From Saccharomycopsis phalli (Eukaryota > Ascomycota > Saccharomycetes > Ascoideales > Saccharomycopsidaceae), in NCBI GenBank assembly GCA_020342235.1, contig CP073212.1, forward strand, positions 434,001 to 498,000: 64,000 nt of DNA, in the 5' to 3' direction. Within the stretch, counting starts at the first letter, position 1. Every line of letters starts with the position of its first letter. Below the pieces are notes generated by a model. The model saw only the letters and a list, made by a program, of their open reading frames with translations, was not told the origin of the DNA and made no database searches. Made by a program: the position numbers and the translations under genes. Below are positions 29,984 to 41,439 of the stretch, one piece after another.

Positions 29984-31325
29984 ATGCGATTGGAATAAGG
30001 TGATGGGATGGGGTGATGTGATGAATAATTATAGTAATCAAATAAGACAATCAAATGATAGTCAAGTGACGTAAGATGACGATTGTCTGTCCATTTTCAA
30101 CTTGATTATTGTTTCCCATGGCAAGGCCAATGCAAGCTGGATTAAATAGAATAATATGCGGCTGAATGATGAAGTTTGGCTTGGCTAGCCTGGAATTGGT
30201 GATGAAATTGGTTATGAAATTGGCTCTAGAATTTGAACTGGAATTTGACTAGCGTGGTTTTAGCTGGGCTTTTGGAAGTTGTATTGGTTCAAAGAATTGT
30301 ACGGGTATAAGAGCTGTACTGGTATCAAGAATTGTGCTGATATCAAGGAACTGTGCAAGGAAAGATATATTATATAAAAATGTATTCCACTAGCGGACTG
30401 TAGAAAATCACTGGACTTGGCAACGTTCGTTTGATGCATGCAACTTGTGACTGAAATTTTGATATTATTTGATATTTGATAATATTTAATATTTGTATAC
30501 AGTACCGTCTTTTCATCAGTCTCAAATAAGTCCCTTTCTTTTATTCCTATTTTCTCAAGAATATTTTCTCAGAATAAAACTTAGTTGCCATTTCGATATA
30601 TCGTATATTTTGTCATTGGTACAACTTCAGCCTATATCTGATTGCCAGCTATATGAATGATTCACCATCGTGTAATAGTTTAGAGTATTACAGATGCCTT
30701 GGTCATGATTTAAACAGCCATGTGCCGGCTATATACACTAGAGTCTCGTATTGAAGTCCAAGGAGCTTTGCGTGTAGCATAGTGCGAGCTCATAATCAGC
30801 GAGATTAAATATATGCCTGACTGTATTTGAAGATGATAAGTTGGTCCATGTACTAGGCTAACTGGTGCAGATGAAATGTTGATTTTTCCGACTGGCATTG
30901 ACCCATTGTAAAATGCTTAGATATCATAACCAGATATTATAACGTTATAAGGGCTACCGTGGTAGTAGGGGAGTGGCTCAAGTCACGTCCGACCTAGGAG
31001 AAAGCCCATTGCCCCTCCAATGCCCATTACTTTATATGTTTATAAGCACCTATTGAAAGTTTTTCATCTCTGCCACAGAGTTTTCTTTTGACGACTACAT
31101 GGCTGTCCTTGGTCGTAGATGGCAAAGTATAAATTTCCTCCGGGAGTCTAGTATAGCTATACGCTTTTAAAAATATTCTTATTCTTATTATTCTTATAAT
31201 GTATAACTTGACACTATCTCGCTTGATACAGTTGAAACACAATTATAATTATTAAACTATAAATACTATAACAAAAATCACCGAATCACCCCGACGCGCA
31301 CCAGACCCGACAGCACTATAATACA
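29984..31325. other. Convergent spacer with a dispersed hairpin repeat
   Basis: 1.3 kb between the 3' ends of the M20 peptidase and the ArfGAP gene. It includes simple GTGATGGGATGGGG and AATTTGATATTATTTG-like tracts and copy R2 of the dispersed hairpin family (31053-31163, minus). No gene is supported. Confidence 0.5.
31053..31163 (-). repeat. Dispersed hairpin repeat, copy R2
   Basis: Read on the minus strand it carries GTATAGCTATACTAG, then ACTCCCGGAGG, TATACTTTGCCATCTACGAC, GTCAAAAGAAAACTCTGTGG and a final AACTTTCAAT. It matches copy R1 (45246-45358) over its full length at roughly 80 percent by eye. CTCC/GGAG can pair as a short hairpin. Confidence 0.75.
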
Positions 31326-34319
31326 CTACTTCTTCTTGTTGCGAAACAACATTGGGATTTGGGAATGGAACGCCTTCTTGCTGCTTTGACTAGTAAGAGA
31401 GTTGCGGACCCCGCTACTCAAGTCGCTGATGGAATAGCTGGTGAGACTGTTTGTCACGCTGTTTGTCACGCTGGTGGCCACGTTGTGGCTGCTCTTTTTC
31501 TTCTTGTCCTTCTTGATGCTGACGCCGTTTGTGACAGGCAGATCGACGTTGTTGGACAAGTCGTCGAACGACAGCACTGGGGTATCCAGGGAGATGCCCA
31601 AGGAGCGGTCGATTTTTGCCTGCCAAAACTGCTTTGCCGGCTCAATGAGGTTGAGGTTGTCGCAGACCTTTGTGCCGCAGTTTGCGCCGTTGAGAAGCAA
31701 CAACTCTGCGATTTCAAACACTGGGCTGGTGGGCGGACCCAGGTAGTGGGTGAGGGCGTATTCCAAGAGGGAGCTTTCGATTTCCTTGGTCTTGCCCTTG
31801 ATGACGACCATGTTTGGGTTTCCGCCCGATGCCAAGGAGCGCAGGATGAGCAGGATGTTGTTTGAGTGGATGCCGTAGATCAAGTGGCTGTTGACCTTTG
31901 GCTCGGGCTCGATGTAGAGCTTCTCCTTGTACTTGTTGACGATGAACTGGTTGCGTTCTGTCGGGGACAGCGATGCGGCCATGGTCTTTTGCGGCAACTT
32001 GCGCTCCCAGTACTCGTTTGCGGCGCGGTTGGAGACGTGGTTCAACAAGCGGACGATTTCGCTGGTGAAGATGGACACGTCCAACGTGAGGGAGCGGATT
32101 TTGGAGAGGTGTGAGCCGAGGCTCCGGTGGACGCCCGAGCAGTCGATACAGACGACCACAAGAAGCGAGATCGAGATCCAGTCGACGGCCTTGGAGGATC
32201 CGCAGTCTGCACAGATGGAGTTGCTGGGGTCTGCCAGGCGGACGATTTCCAAGTAGTTTCCCTGGAGCTCGGCGGAGTGCGACGGGGTGATTTGGGGCGA
32301 CAGCGCCAAGTTCAAGCTCTGGTTCAACTGGGCGATCCAGGTGTCGCGGTCCTGCTCGCTGGCAGCCTGGAAGAGCCGCTTGATGTTGGAGGTGGTGATG
32401 ATCTCGAAGCAGAAGCGGCGGTCGTTCTGCAGCGACGCCTGCTTGATGCACGAGAAGCGGAGGTCAATGGGCTGTCCACGGAGCTTCTGGCCGGACTTCC
32501 AGTCGGCGTACTCGTGCAAAAGCCCATGCTTGAGCACCACCCACTGCTTGTGCCATCCGTGCCGGTTCCCGCCGCCATATGTCCAGAGAATGCCCTCGTG
32601 GCTCGGATCTCCTGCCTCTGGCTCGGTGGCCTCGTCGGTGGCTAGTCCGTCCAACACCCGGAGAAGCTCCTGGTTGTTGGTTGACTGCTCGATGCGCCCG
32701 CGCTTGACCTCGCGCACCGCCCGGATCTGGGCCCATGCACGCTCGATCAGGCGGATCTCCTCGTCCGGTGCACCTGTGCGCAGGCGGGTCTTGAGGCCGA
32801 GCAGCTCGAGCTCGGCGAGAAGCCGCATCATGGTGAGCTTGAGGGACTCGTGGAACTCGCCGTAGCGGAAATCGTTCAAGTAGTTGTAGTAGTCGTAGCG
32901 GAGAAGCTCAAACAGGCGCTTCTTCTTGAGATACTTGATGTCCTTGGTGTCGCCCACCACCTGAACCAGCGACCGTTTCAGCGAGAATGACAAGCGGTGC
33001 GACTCCTCTTCGGACGGAGAGCCCATGATCTTGCTCATGAGCCCGCCGTCGTTCGCCAAGTACTTGTTGAGCCACCCATAGTACTCCTTGTTCTTGTCCA
33101 CATACCGCTTCTTCTGTGCCGCATACCGTTCTTCCTCTTGTTCGCCCATGTGCTTGGAAAGCCGGCCAATGCTCTTGCCCATGAGCTTGCTATATCCGTC
33201 GTAGTACTCGAGGTCTGCGTGCATCTTTGCAATCACGTCGCTCAAGCTGTTGTTCAACACCGCGTCCGACTGCTGGCTCACCAAAAACACCTTGAGCTGG
33301 CCCAAGGCCTCGGTGTACGCCTCCAACTGCCGCTTGTGCTCCTCCAACAGCGCACCAAACTCCCCAGACTGCCGGAGAAACTGCTGCATCACCGGATAGA
33401 GACTCTCCCGGTACTCCTCAAGCACCCGCAAGTTGTCGCGGAACTTCGGCCCGTCGTTCGTGGTCATGAGCCCAAAGTAGTCCGCCAAGTTCTCTGCTGA
33501 TGCTGCTGGCCGCTCCGCGCCGCTGAACACCGTCACCTGGTCGTACGACGACGCAAGGCTGTCGGCATCGTCAGCCTTCCGCACAAACGTGTTCTTGATC
33601 AGCCGGAGAAACTTCTTGCTCATCGACCGCGTCGACGCAAACAGCCGCACCGACTTCGCCAGCCCAAGACTCTTGAGCGAACGCGTCCGCTTAATGTCCG
33701 GCGCAACATACCCACCACTCACAAAGATGCTGTACTGCATCACCGTGACAAACTCGCCCAGCTCCTCGTCCTGATGCACCACCAGGTAGATGTAGCTGCC
33801 TTGCGAGCTGTGCGGCACACTGTACCGGTAGCTGAACCGGAACTTCGGCACCTTGTGCCCAGGAGGTACGTCGTTGTCCTCAATGTACACGTCGCCAATC
33901 ATGTCCAAGTCCGGGTCCTCCAACTCATCAATGTCCGTCTCCAACTTGTCGAGCCGTGTGAGCTGCTCCACCTGCTGCAATATGTCCTGGGTCGTCCGGC
34001 CCCGCACAAAGCAGAGCTTCTTGAAGATCAAGCTCTCCGTCTGCCCGGGCGTCGTCGTAATACACCCGCCGTCGGTCTCAAACGTAAACTCCACCTCTGC
34101 CGTGTTGTCCACCCGGAGAAGAAACGGGAACCCAAAGTCCACGAGGTTCGGGTTGCTCTTGTAGTCCACAAGCCGGCCCGGTTCCAGCGCCTGGACGTTT
34201 ACAATGCCGTTGGCATTTGTGATCTCAATCGTCTCGTTGCTCTGCGTCACCGTCACCGTGTGGAAGTTGAACTTCTGCGGATCAGCCACAACAATCGGGC
34301 TGCTCGCTAGTTGGCCCAT
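31326..34319 (-). CDS. AGE1: BAR-PH-ArfGAP-ankyrin protein, AGE1-like
   Basis: GTPase-activating protein for Arf in vesicle traffic. The 997-residue product has, in order: a novel N-terminal beta-rich domain (about 1-210); a BAR-like helical region (about 270-530, e.g. [16 protein letters not shown]); a PH domain (about 575-690, [24 protein letters not shown] to [10 protein letters not shown]); an ArfGAP zinc finger (about 715-835) with C-x2-C-x16-C-x2-C (CADC...CIDC) and the Arg finger in SGVHRSLG; ankyrin-like repeats (about 850-930); and a Lys-rich tail. It is much longer than S. cerevisiae Age1 (482 aa). In S. cerevisiae AGE1 lies next to SPS1-SPS2, which are also near here, supporting orthology. 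Confidence 0.85.
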   Translation of the reverse strand: MGQLASSPIVVADPQKFNFHTVTVTQSNETIEITNANGIVNVQALEPGRLVDYKSNPNLVDFGFPFLLRVDNTAEVEFTFETDGGCITTTPGQTESLIFKKLCFVRGRTTQDILQQVEQLTRLDKLETDIDELEDPDLDMIGDVYIEDNDVPPGHKVPKFRFSYRYSVPHSSQGSYIYLVVHQDEELGEFVTVMQYSIFVSGGYVAPDIKRTRSLKSLGLAKSVRLFASTRSMSKKFLRLIKNTFVRKADDADSLASSYDQVTVFSGAERPAASAENLADYFGLMTTNDGPKFRDNLRVLEEYRESLYPVMQQFLRQSGEFGALLEEHKRQLEAYTEALGQLKVFLVSQQSDAVLNNSLSDVIAKMHADLEYYDGYSKLMGKSIGRLSKHMGEQEEERYAAQKKRYVDKNKEYYGWLNKYLANDGGLMSKIMGSPSEEESHRLSFSLKRSLVQVVGDTKDIKYLKKKRLFELLRYDYYNYLNDFRYGEFHESLKLTMMRLLAELELLGLKTRLRTGAPDEEIRLIERAWAQIRAVREVKRGRIEQSTNNQELLRVLDGLATDEATEPEAGDPSHEGILWTYGGGNRHGWHKQWVVLKHGLLHEYADWKSGQKLRGQPIDLRFSCIKQASLQNDRRFCFEIITTSNIKRLFQAASEQDRDTWIAQLNQSLNLALSPQITPSHSAELQGNYLEIVRLADPSNSICADCGSSKAVDWISISLLVVVCIDCSGVHRSLGSHLSKIRSLTLDVSIFTSEIVRLLNHVSNRAANEYWERKLPQKTMAASLSPTERNQFIVNKYKEKLYIEPEPKVNSHLIYGIHSNNILLILRSLASGGNPNMVVIKGKTKEIESSLLEYALTHYLGPPTSPVFEIAELLLLNGANCGTKVCDNLNLIEPAKQFWQAKIDRSLGISLDTPVLSFDDLSNNVDLPVTNGVSIKKDKKKKSSHNVATSVTNSVTNSLTSYSISDLSSGVRNSLTSQSSKKAFHSQIPMLFRNKKK

Positions 34320-35219
34320 TTTTTCTCGCTCAGTTTATCTCGGCTCTCGTCGTATCCTATATTATCCTCGTTGCAGCCGTTTTCTCGTCGTTTCGCCGCA
34401 CTTGTCCCGGTATTTGCGTCCAAATTCTCGCGTGCTTCGTGTCGTGTCGTTGCAACTTTAACGTGTAAAAATTATTCTCGTCGCAGATCAAACATGTGCC
34501 TAGTGCACACCATGAAACTACACAAACTGGCCTAGTCTACACACCAAAATACAAATTTATAGAGCATTTCTTGTGCTCACGACTATTTATTTATTTATTT
34601 CCATCCCGTCTCCTGCCATCTGGCAATTCTGCTCTTGCCCAGTATGGTAATCAGGGATTCGTCCCCAATTCTTCCTTGATCGCGCCTCGTCTCGCCTCGT
34701 CCCTCCATTCCTCTCCGTTCCTCTCCATCTCTATTCTCCATGCCTCTCCTCAACCCTTTTTTCCACACCTTATCCATGGTTTTAGCCTCTTTTTCCTTCT
34801 TCTCCATGGTGCATAGAGTATGCGGCAGCAAGTGCTACCGTGTCACTTAATGTGGAATTATGAATACCCAAGCATAACCAAGAATTGGCCACTGCCAATT
34901 ACAACCCCAATTTCCCCGGTATCCCGTCTTCTCGCCACGCTCCTCAAATAGACATTGACCCTCTTTGAAATATCAATGCAACTCCTCCTGCCGCCCTTTG
35001 GCCCAGCAACGCATTACGACAATTTCATAATCTGAAACATGTTGATGAGTTGTCAAATCAGCTAGTCAAGTCAACTAGCTTGTAGACTAATGTCCGTGTA
35101 CAGTAATGTATCCAAGTGTCAACTATACCGCTAACGTCCATTGGTGTTCCCCCACATGTGTTTTCACAATCACTTGGCATCTCGCTTAATTTGTTTCAAT
35201 GTGCAATGGGCAGTCGGAG

Positions 35220-35270
35220 GTTGGACGTTGGACGTTGGACGTTGGACGGTTGGCTGACGGTTGGCTGCAG
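35220..35270. repeat. GTTGGAC short tandem repeat
   Basis: Several head-to-tail 7-8-bp GTTGGAC/GGTTGGCTGAC units in non-coding DNA upstream of AGE1 and VPS54. Confidence 0.7.
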
Positions 35271-36190
35271 TACTATTTTGACCATAGTTGCACCGTCTTG
35301 TCTGTAGATGCACCGCCTTGCCTGTATTCGGACCGTTTTGTTGGTAGTCTTGACCGTTTTAATTATGAAATTGTCTTGAATCACTTCGTCTGTGGTCTTG
35401 TCTTGGTCCGTTTTGTTGGTAGCCGTGTCTTGGACTGTCTTGAATTGTCTTGCCCCAAATTACCGTTATTCTCTCGTCTAATCCCATCTTTATCTTGCTT
35501 AATTTCTAACTAAATTTACAATTCACAGCTCAAAAAACTGGACAACTCTGAACCATAAAGGCCCAGTCTCACACTATGTAATTGTCGATTTCATGACAAA
35601 GCCGCTTGCCCAAACGAGCCCATTGTATTCAAACAAACTGATTCAATTAAACTTTACGCTGGTATTCTCTAACCAATCTAGAATTTTCTCCAAGCAAAGA
35701 CTACACTTACCAGACCTTGGTAAGGTGGCTTGGAACCGGGCTATTCCAATACTTGGCTTGGTCCACAAGAGTTGTGCTCGATAACGTGCCTTTGGCAGTA
35801 GTCCTGACCATACAATAGTGCAATTCAACAGTAGTCTACTATTCAATCCAAGGATAAAATACACAGTGAAAATTCTACAGTCGTTGTCAATACTAAATCA
35901 ACCAGGTTTGACATGTTTCAAGACACGGACAGAGTCATTGACTCCCAGGAAATTTGCCTCTCGCCCAATTACAGAACTACCCCAAGGCCCAGTTCAAATG
36001 ATTACCAAAAAGTCACAACTATTCGGAGGCAAGCATCGCAGATTAAAGACCTGTTGATGCTGCTAACCGTCTTGTAATGTGAGGACCCTGCACTGCCAAC
36101 TCACGATTTGACATTTCTTACTCTCTTGGGCTTCTGAGCTCAAGAATAGAGTTACAAGGTTAAACTGACCAATAATCCCGCCTCTTTGAA

Positions 36191-36267
36191 GAGTTTTCTT
36201 CCGACAACCACGTAGCGGGCCATCTTCGTAGATGGACGTATGAACCTCTCTGGGCCTAGCTATAGCC
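36191..36267 (-). repeat. Dispersed hairpin repeat, copy R4 (diverged)
   Basis: On the minus strand: GGCTATAGCTAGGCCCAGAG, then ATACGTCCATCTACGAAGATGG, GCCCGCTACG and AGAAAACTCT. It shares the order of blocks with R1-R3. CCATC-TACGAA-GATGG forms a perfect five-pair hairpin. Confidence 0.6.
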
Positions 36268-37041
36268 TCTGAATGTTATTATACCAGAACGTGAGTACTG
36301 GTTTTCAGTCTGTCTGGGTTTTTAGTCAGTTTGGATTTCAGTCAGTGTGGATTTCAGTCAGTCAGGATATTTAAAGTAAAATGCCTGTTGAATCGCCATG
36401 TTTCTGAGGCTATATTGCTAATACAAAATGAATAATATAAAAGGATTCGGTGTTTTCAAGTGATGTTATAAATCAAATGAGATTTCAGCAATTCAAGCGA
36501 CTATAAATTTGGCATGGTACGAGTGGTTTGGGTGGTATGAATATTGGCATGAGTAATGTGTTTGCACGAGTGGTATGAACATACGAGAATTGATATGTAT
36601 TCCGATTCCAGTTAAGTGTCATTTGGAATTAATTGAGATAGCCCAGGATGCAGGATAGACACATTGGCATTTCCAACTATAAAAGACCGACTCAATGTGC
36701 TACACAAGCGACCAACGTAGCAAGTCAATTGGCAAAACACGTATTGGCAGTATATAAGTATAGAGTATTAAGCACCGATAAAGTCCATACGACTGCTCAC
36801 ACAAGTTTTTAACCCCAACCAAATGAGGGCTGACAAGGGTTTTCAACAGCAATGGTGCCAGATGTTCCTGGGTGAAGATGTCTTTGCCAAAACAACCTTA
36901 ATACCTGAAACAATATAACTAAATACAAAAATAAATAATATTATTACGGCCAAGTCCATAGTGAGGTCCATTGGTGAGCCACTGGGCATTTGTCACGTGA
37001 CCGCGCATAGCCAAAAACAACTGGGGCTCTATTACGGTAAC

Positions 37042-40000
37042 ATGTCAGATGATTCAGATGGTGCCCTGATAATCACGGGCGGGGTCGGATACAACATTGG
37101 GTCTCCGTCGGTGCTTTCGCGCAACTCGTTTGAGTCGTCGTTTGCCGACGAGAGCTTGGTTGCCGATTCCAGGAGCTACTATTCGCCCTTGGGACCAAAC
37201 TCGATCTACGAGCTCACTGGGTCGGTGGAAAACAAGCGAAAGAACAAGGTGCTGATTTCCGTGAATAAAAAGACGCTCCGAGTGCCGCTTGGCCCTCCCA
37301 GTGTCCAGGATATTCCCCAGGTGAAGCTCACAAAACTTCCAGTGGTGGACTCTGGACAAATTTCACAGTACCTCGGCGAGGTTGAGCCGGAGTACGGGGT
37401 ATTTGCAGCGAACCAGAGTCTCACAAAGACGAGCTTGAACCTGCTTGCTGGCCCAGACACGTCGAAAGCTGTGCCGCTGATTTTTTTCTCCAAGGAGTTT
37501 CATTTGGACGAGCCACGGGTGTTTTACGACGTGGTTGGAGGGCAGGAGATTTCCCGGGGCGACGGCACGCAGATCATCAATTCGGTGCAGGAGCAGTTGT
37601 CGGCGTACTTGGACGTGGTGGAAATCAACTTGATTGACGAGATCAGCCGGCTGAGCCAGTCGTTTTTCAGCACCTTTGCCGACCTCTCGAGCGTGCTTGC
37701 GCTGTGCCGCCGGAGCATTGCTACTACGGGCGGGTTGCGCGCGCGCATGCGCGGCTTACGCGGCGAGCAGGCGGCCTTGGCCGGGCGGGTCGTGCGCGGG
37801 GTCCAGAAGCAGGCCAACGTGTTGAAGCTCCAGCAACTGATGGTCCAGATGCATCTTATCTTGAAGATCGCAGACTACGCAGAGGTCTTGTTCTACAAGG
37901 GCGACTCCGTTGGGGTCTTGAATCTCGTGTTATTTGCCCAGGGCTTGTCCAAAGGTGAGGTGTACTGTGTGCCGGACGATGCGCGAATCAGCAGCCAGGA
38001 GTCGTTGATCCGCACTGTGGCCGACGGGAAACAGTTCTACGACCTTTCTTCGGTGGGGTCGCTTGTGCATTTGGGCGGGCTTTTCGCCTCGTTGCAGCTG
38101 AAGGTCGGCGACAGAGTCAACAACTTGTTTATCGACGGCATCATTGAGGACTTGCAGGGGTTCTTTGCCACTGTCGGCATTGCAAACAGCTTCCGCAAGC
38201 TCCTTGGGAAGCAGACTGCGATCCAGTACGGCGACTTTTCCGCCGGGTTCAAGACCCTCCAGTGCCAGTACTTGTATGCGCTCATGCGGTGCAATCGGGT
38301 GTTTGACACCTTCAAACACTTGCAGGACAAGCTTGTGGTCGAGTTCAAGAACATCATCAAGGGCCATCTTCCGTCAGAGGACTACGGCACTGCCAGCGAT
38401 CAGGATTCGGTACAGCTCACCAACAACACATTCACGCTCAGCACCACGCCCAGCGAGCCTCGAAGCACTCTGGTTGGATCAGGGTTCGGAAACACCTCCA
38501 GCGCCAACCAGCGGCTTGTCACATACCTCCGGGCCATGACGCCAAAGGAGTTTGAGGTCATGTTGATCAACATCTACTGCCACCTCTCTGAATGCTTGAC
38601 GCGCTTCCTGAGCTTCCAGAAACTCCTCCTCGACTTGAGCTTGGACTACGCCCAGTATCTTCCTGAGCATGTCAGCGACGAAGAGGTGCTTCGGCTCGAC
38701 TTGTCGGGACTCATCACCAAGCTCACCGAGGTGCTCCAGAAACGGCTCTACAAGATCATCTCGATCCGCACCGACTTGGTCACCCACTTGAGCGCCAAGT
38801 TTTTTGCCCGGTTCTATGTGATCAACCGGCTGTTTGTCATTGACAACGAGACCTTGTCCATTGGCCTGGTGAACGACTACTACCTTGCAAAGTACCTTTC
38901 CCGGCAAGCCGCAGAGTATTTTGTCTCGTGCGGCAACACTCTCACCAAGTCCGTGGTCGAGAGCATCGAAAAGGACGTCTGGAAAGATCTCAGCAGCGTC
39001 GCCAACGGCCGGCTTTTGAACGGCCAGGCCCAGGCGGCGATCGACGAGATCATGCAGGCGCTGGACGGCCTCCCGCCTGCATGGGGCGCGGTCGTCGGGT
39101 TCGACGACTACTTTGGGCAGGACCCGCCCGAGACCCCGCCGGGAAGCGACGTGCGCCGGGTGGCGGTCGGCAGCCACAAGATGGTGGTTCCTCCCTCGAT
39201 GGTGACGGTCATTTCCGCGACAAGGGACCTTGTGTTTCTTCACCATGTGCTCGGGAAGACCGTGGCCCGGTTTCCGTTTACGTTGGTCGACATCTTGCGG
39301 CACACCAGCACCAAGATTAAACACCAGATTTTAGGTGCAAATGCCACAAAAACCGCCGGCTTGAAGCACATTACAGCAAAGCACTTGTCCATAGGCAGCC
39401 AGTGCTTGGAGTGTCTCATCCAGTTAATTCCCTACGTGAAACTGGCAGTGGTGCACATCAACCGCACCGTGTTGAAGAAGGAACTCCGTCGCGATAATGA
39501 TACAATCGAGCAGGAGCTTGACGGGCTTGTCTTGCTGCTCCGCGACCACCAGAACGAGATATTCACCAAGCTCATCAGCATCATGGGCGACCGGTTGGCA
39601 AACCATGTAAAGGAATTACAGCAGTTGGACATGGCAGTTCTGGGTCCCCACCGGTACATGGAGGTTCTTTGCAAGGAGACTGTGACGATTGCAAATGTGT
39701 TGCTCAAGTACCTTCCACAGGAGCAGTCGCTGTTGGTGCTTGGGGAGATTTTCAGCAACTTTAAGACGGTGTTGCAAGGCGAATTTTCCCGGTTTCTGTT
39801 GCGGAATGTGGACGAGAAGATGAACTTGATGAAGGATGTGGAGTATTACCGTGCAAAGTTGGGTAATATCCCTGGATACGGCGAGTCTGGTAGTCTTTTA
39901 TGGGAAGCTGTTAATAGTAATGTGAGTAAGGAGGAGGAGGAGAGAGAGAGGGAGAGGGAGAGGGAGAGAGAGAGGGAGAAGCAGAAGGAGGAGGAGGTGG

Positions 40001-41439
40001 AAAAGGAAAAGGTGGAAAAGGAAAAGGTGGAAAAGGAAAAGGTGGAAAAGGAAAAGGTAGAAAAGGAAAAGGCAGAAAAGGAAAAAGAAGAAAAGGAAAA
40101 GAAAGTACAAGAGAGAAAAGATCTAGAGAAAAATCTAGAGAAAAATGGAAATAGGCATCCTGAAAATGACACTGCAAAGGAAAATGGCACAAAGGACACC
40201 GAAGTTGCCAATCATGCCAAAAACCCAGAAAACTCACATGCCCTTCCTGAAATCAAAGTAGAAACCGTTGAGCAAATCTTGGAACAGTCAGTCGAAAAAC
40301 AGTTGCAACACACCAGCAACGAATCCTTTAGTGTCGATTCATCTAATTTGGCGGCCGAGTTCAAGGATGGGTCCGATTCTGAGGGCGACATTACCTATGT
40401 TAGAGATGAGAGTCCCGAAGAAAGTACAGTGATACCAGAAAAGCCCATGTTGAGCGAGCTAGAAAAGACTTTACCAAATGACGAGAGTATAAAGGTGGAT
40501 TCCAGTGAAGCAACAGGGATTAATTTGGACGGTAATACTGAGACAACAGTATCCAAAGATGAATCGTTGGAGACAAGCACAGAGTCAGAAAAGTGTGTAA
40601 ACACTGACGGGTCCATAAAAACGGCCAAGCCAGGACCCAATGACCAAGATGAATCCAAAAGAGTACAGCAGATGGGAAATGAAGATTCTGTTGAAGTTGT
40701 CGCTAAGCAAGAGGTTGATTTGATGCCAGCTGGCGAAAAGTCTATGGAGGTTAAGGTTGATGACTACAAGTCTCAAAATGAGGAAGTTGGAAATGAGGAA
40801 GTTGGAAATGAGGAAGTTAGTCAGGAGAAAGCTAGCCATGAGAAAGCTGGCCATGAGAAAGCTAGCCATGAGAAAGCTAGCCATGAGAAAGCTAGCCATG
40901 AGAAAGCTAGCCATGAGAAAGCTAGCCATGAGAAAGCTAGCCATGAGAAAGCTAGCCATGAGAAAGCTAGCCATGAGAAAGCTAGCCATGAGAAAGCTAG
41001 CCATGAGAAAGCTAGCCATGAGAAAGCTAGCCATGAGAAAACTAGCCATGAGAAAACTAGTAGCAACAAGGATCCTACTAAAGAACTGAAAGATTTGAAA
41101 TCAGAAAAGACCGGCGGCGTAGCAAACACCAATGGTACTTCTGAAGATGAACCAAAAGCTGGAGAGAAGTCGGAAATAAATTCAAGCTCTGGGAAGCCCA
41201 AAGTCGCTGAATCGGAGGACCGGTTGGACGACGGTTTTGAAAAGTTGCCAAATGAAAATGAGACGGGCCATGAAGAAGCTTCGCAGGAAGCAAAGCCCAA
41301 TGATTCGGCCAACCCGATCCCAGGGACTGGGTCTACAAAAGAACCTAATGAATCTACCATTGAATCTATTCCTATTGATACAGTTAAAGGCAAGGCCAAG
41401 CCTGGCAAAAAGAAGAAGAAAAAGCCCAAGAGAAAGTAA
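37042..41439 (+). CDS. VPS54: Vps54 (GARP tethering complex) with a long repeat-rich C-terminal extension
   Basis: GARP tethers endosome-derived vesicles at the trans-Golgi. I start at ATG 37042 (MSDDSDGAL, 1,465 aa); the longer frame begins at a GTG. Vps54 signatures are IFFSKEFHLDEPRVF (about residue 150), a helical N-terminal region QEQLSAYLDVVEINLIDEIS...SFFSTFADL (about 185-225), QANVLKLQQLMVQM, the central rod, and the C-terminal domain from LGPHRYMEVLCKETVTIAN to VEYYRAKLGNIPGYGESGSLLWE (about 870-960). Other Vps54 proteins end close to here (S. cerevisiae 889 aa). This one continues for about 510 charged residues: an ER/EKE stretch with six KVEKE units, an acidic Ser-rich part, sixteen EKASH units and a basic tail (GKKKKKKPKRK). 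The stop abuts the RCO1 stop. Confidence 0.92.
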   Translation: MSDDSDGALIITGGVGYNIGSPSVLSRNSFESSFADESLVADSRSYYSPLGPNSIYELTGSVENKRKNKVLISVNKKTLRVPLGPPSVQDIPQVKLTKLPVVDSGQISQYLGEVEPEYGVFAANQSLTKTSLNLLAGPDTSKAVPLIFFSKEFHLDEPRVFYDVVGGQEISRGDGTQIINSVQEQLSAYLDVVEINLIDEISRLSQSFFSTFADLSSVLALCRRSIATTGGLRARMRGLRGEQAALAGRVVRGVQKQANVLKLQQLMVQMHLILKIADYAEVLFYKGDSVGVLNLVLFAQGLSKGEVYCVPDDARISSQESLIRTVADGKQFYDLSSVGSLVHLGGLFASLQLKVGDRVNNLFIDGIIEDLQGFFATVGIANSFRKLLGKQTAIQYGDFSAGFKTLQCQYLYALMRCNRVFDTFKHLQDKLVVEFKNIIKGHLPSEDYGTASDQDSVQLTNNTFTLSTTPSEPRSTLVGSGFGNTSSANQRLVTYLRAMTPKEFEVMLINIYCHLSECLTRFLSFQKLLLDLSLDYAQYLPEHVSDEEVLRLDLSGLITKLTEVLQKRLYKIISIRTDLVTHLSAKFFARFYVINRLFVIDNETLSIGLVNDYYLAKYLSRQAAEYFVSCGNTLTKSVVESIEKDVWKDLSSVANGRLLNGQAQAAIDEIMQALDGLPPAWGAVVGFDDYFGQDPPETPPGSDVRRVAVGSHKMVVPPSMVTVISATRDLVFLHHVLGKTVARFPFTLVDILRHTSTKIKHQILGANATKTAGLKHITAKHLSIGSQCLECLIQLIPYVKLAVVHINRTVLKKELRRDNDTIEQELDGLVLLLRDHQNEIFTKLISIMGDRLANHVKELQQLDMAVLGPHRYMEVLCKETVTIANVLLKYLPQEQSLLVLGEIFSNFKTVLQGEFSRFLLRNVDEKMNLMKDVEYYRAKLGNIPGYGESGSLLWEAVNSNVSKEEEEREREREREREREKQKEEEVEKEKVEKEKVEKEKVEKEKVEKEKAEKEKEEKEKKVQERKDLEKNLEKNGNRHPENDTAKENGTKDTEVANHAKNPENSHALPEIKVETVEQILEQSVEKQLQHTSNESFSVDSSNLAAEFKDGSDSEGDITYVRDESPEESTVIPEKPMLSELEKTLPNDESIKVDSSEATGINLDGNTETTVSKDESLETSTESEKCVNTDGSIKTAKPGPNDQDESKRVQQMGNEDSVEVVAKQEVDLMPAGEKSMEVKVDDYKSQNEEVGNEEVGNEEVSQEKASHEKAGHEKASHEKASHEKASHEKASHEKASHEKASHEKASHEKASHEKASHEKASHEKASHEKASHEKTSHEKTSSNKDPTKELKDLKSEKTGGVANTNGTSEDEPKAGEKSEINSSSGKPKVAESEDRLDDGFEKLPNENETGHEEASQEAKPNDSANPIPGTGSTKEPNESTIESIPIDTVKGKAKPGKKKKKKPKRK
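39998..40095 (+). repeat. In-frame 15-bp repeat (KVEKE) in VPS54
   Basis: About six units of GTGGAAAAGGAAAAG encode KVEKE heptad-like charge repeats, preceded by a GAGAGAGGGA purine tract. Probably a single-alpha-helix or coiled-coil stretch. Confidence 0.9.
40825..41064 (+). repeat. In-frame 15-bp minisatellite (EKASH) in VPS54, 16 units
   Basis: Sixteen 15-bp units GAGAAAGCTAGCCAT; units 3-14 are practically identical, with variants only at the edges (GGC in the second, ACT in the last two). The homogeneity suggests recent expansion, so copy number is probably polymorphic. The encoded tract is highly charged and His-rich. Confidence 0.95.

Larger units (their letters stand above)
34320..37041. 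other. 2.7 kb divergent intergenic region
   Basis: Lies between the starts of the AGE1-like gene and VPS54. It holds a short GTTGGAC tandem tract (35220-35270), R4 of the dispersed hairpin family (36191-36267, minus) and GTATGAAT/GTCAGT-rich simple stretches. Open frames here are short and lack motifs. A VPS54 TATA may be TATATAAG near 36754. Confidence 0.45.

Noticed and set aside
40585-41049. Minus-strand frame of repeated MASFL units
   Set aside because: Reverse reading of the VPS54 EKASH minisatellite; not a transmembrane repeat protein.
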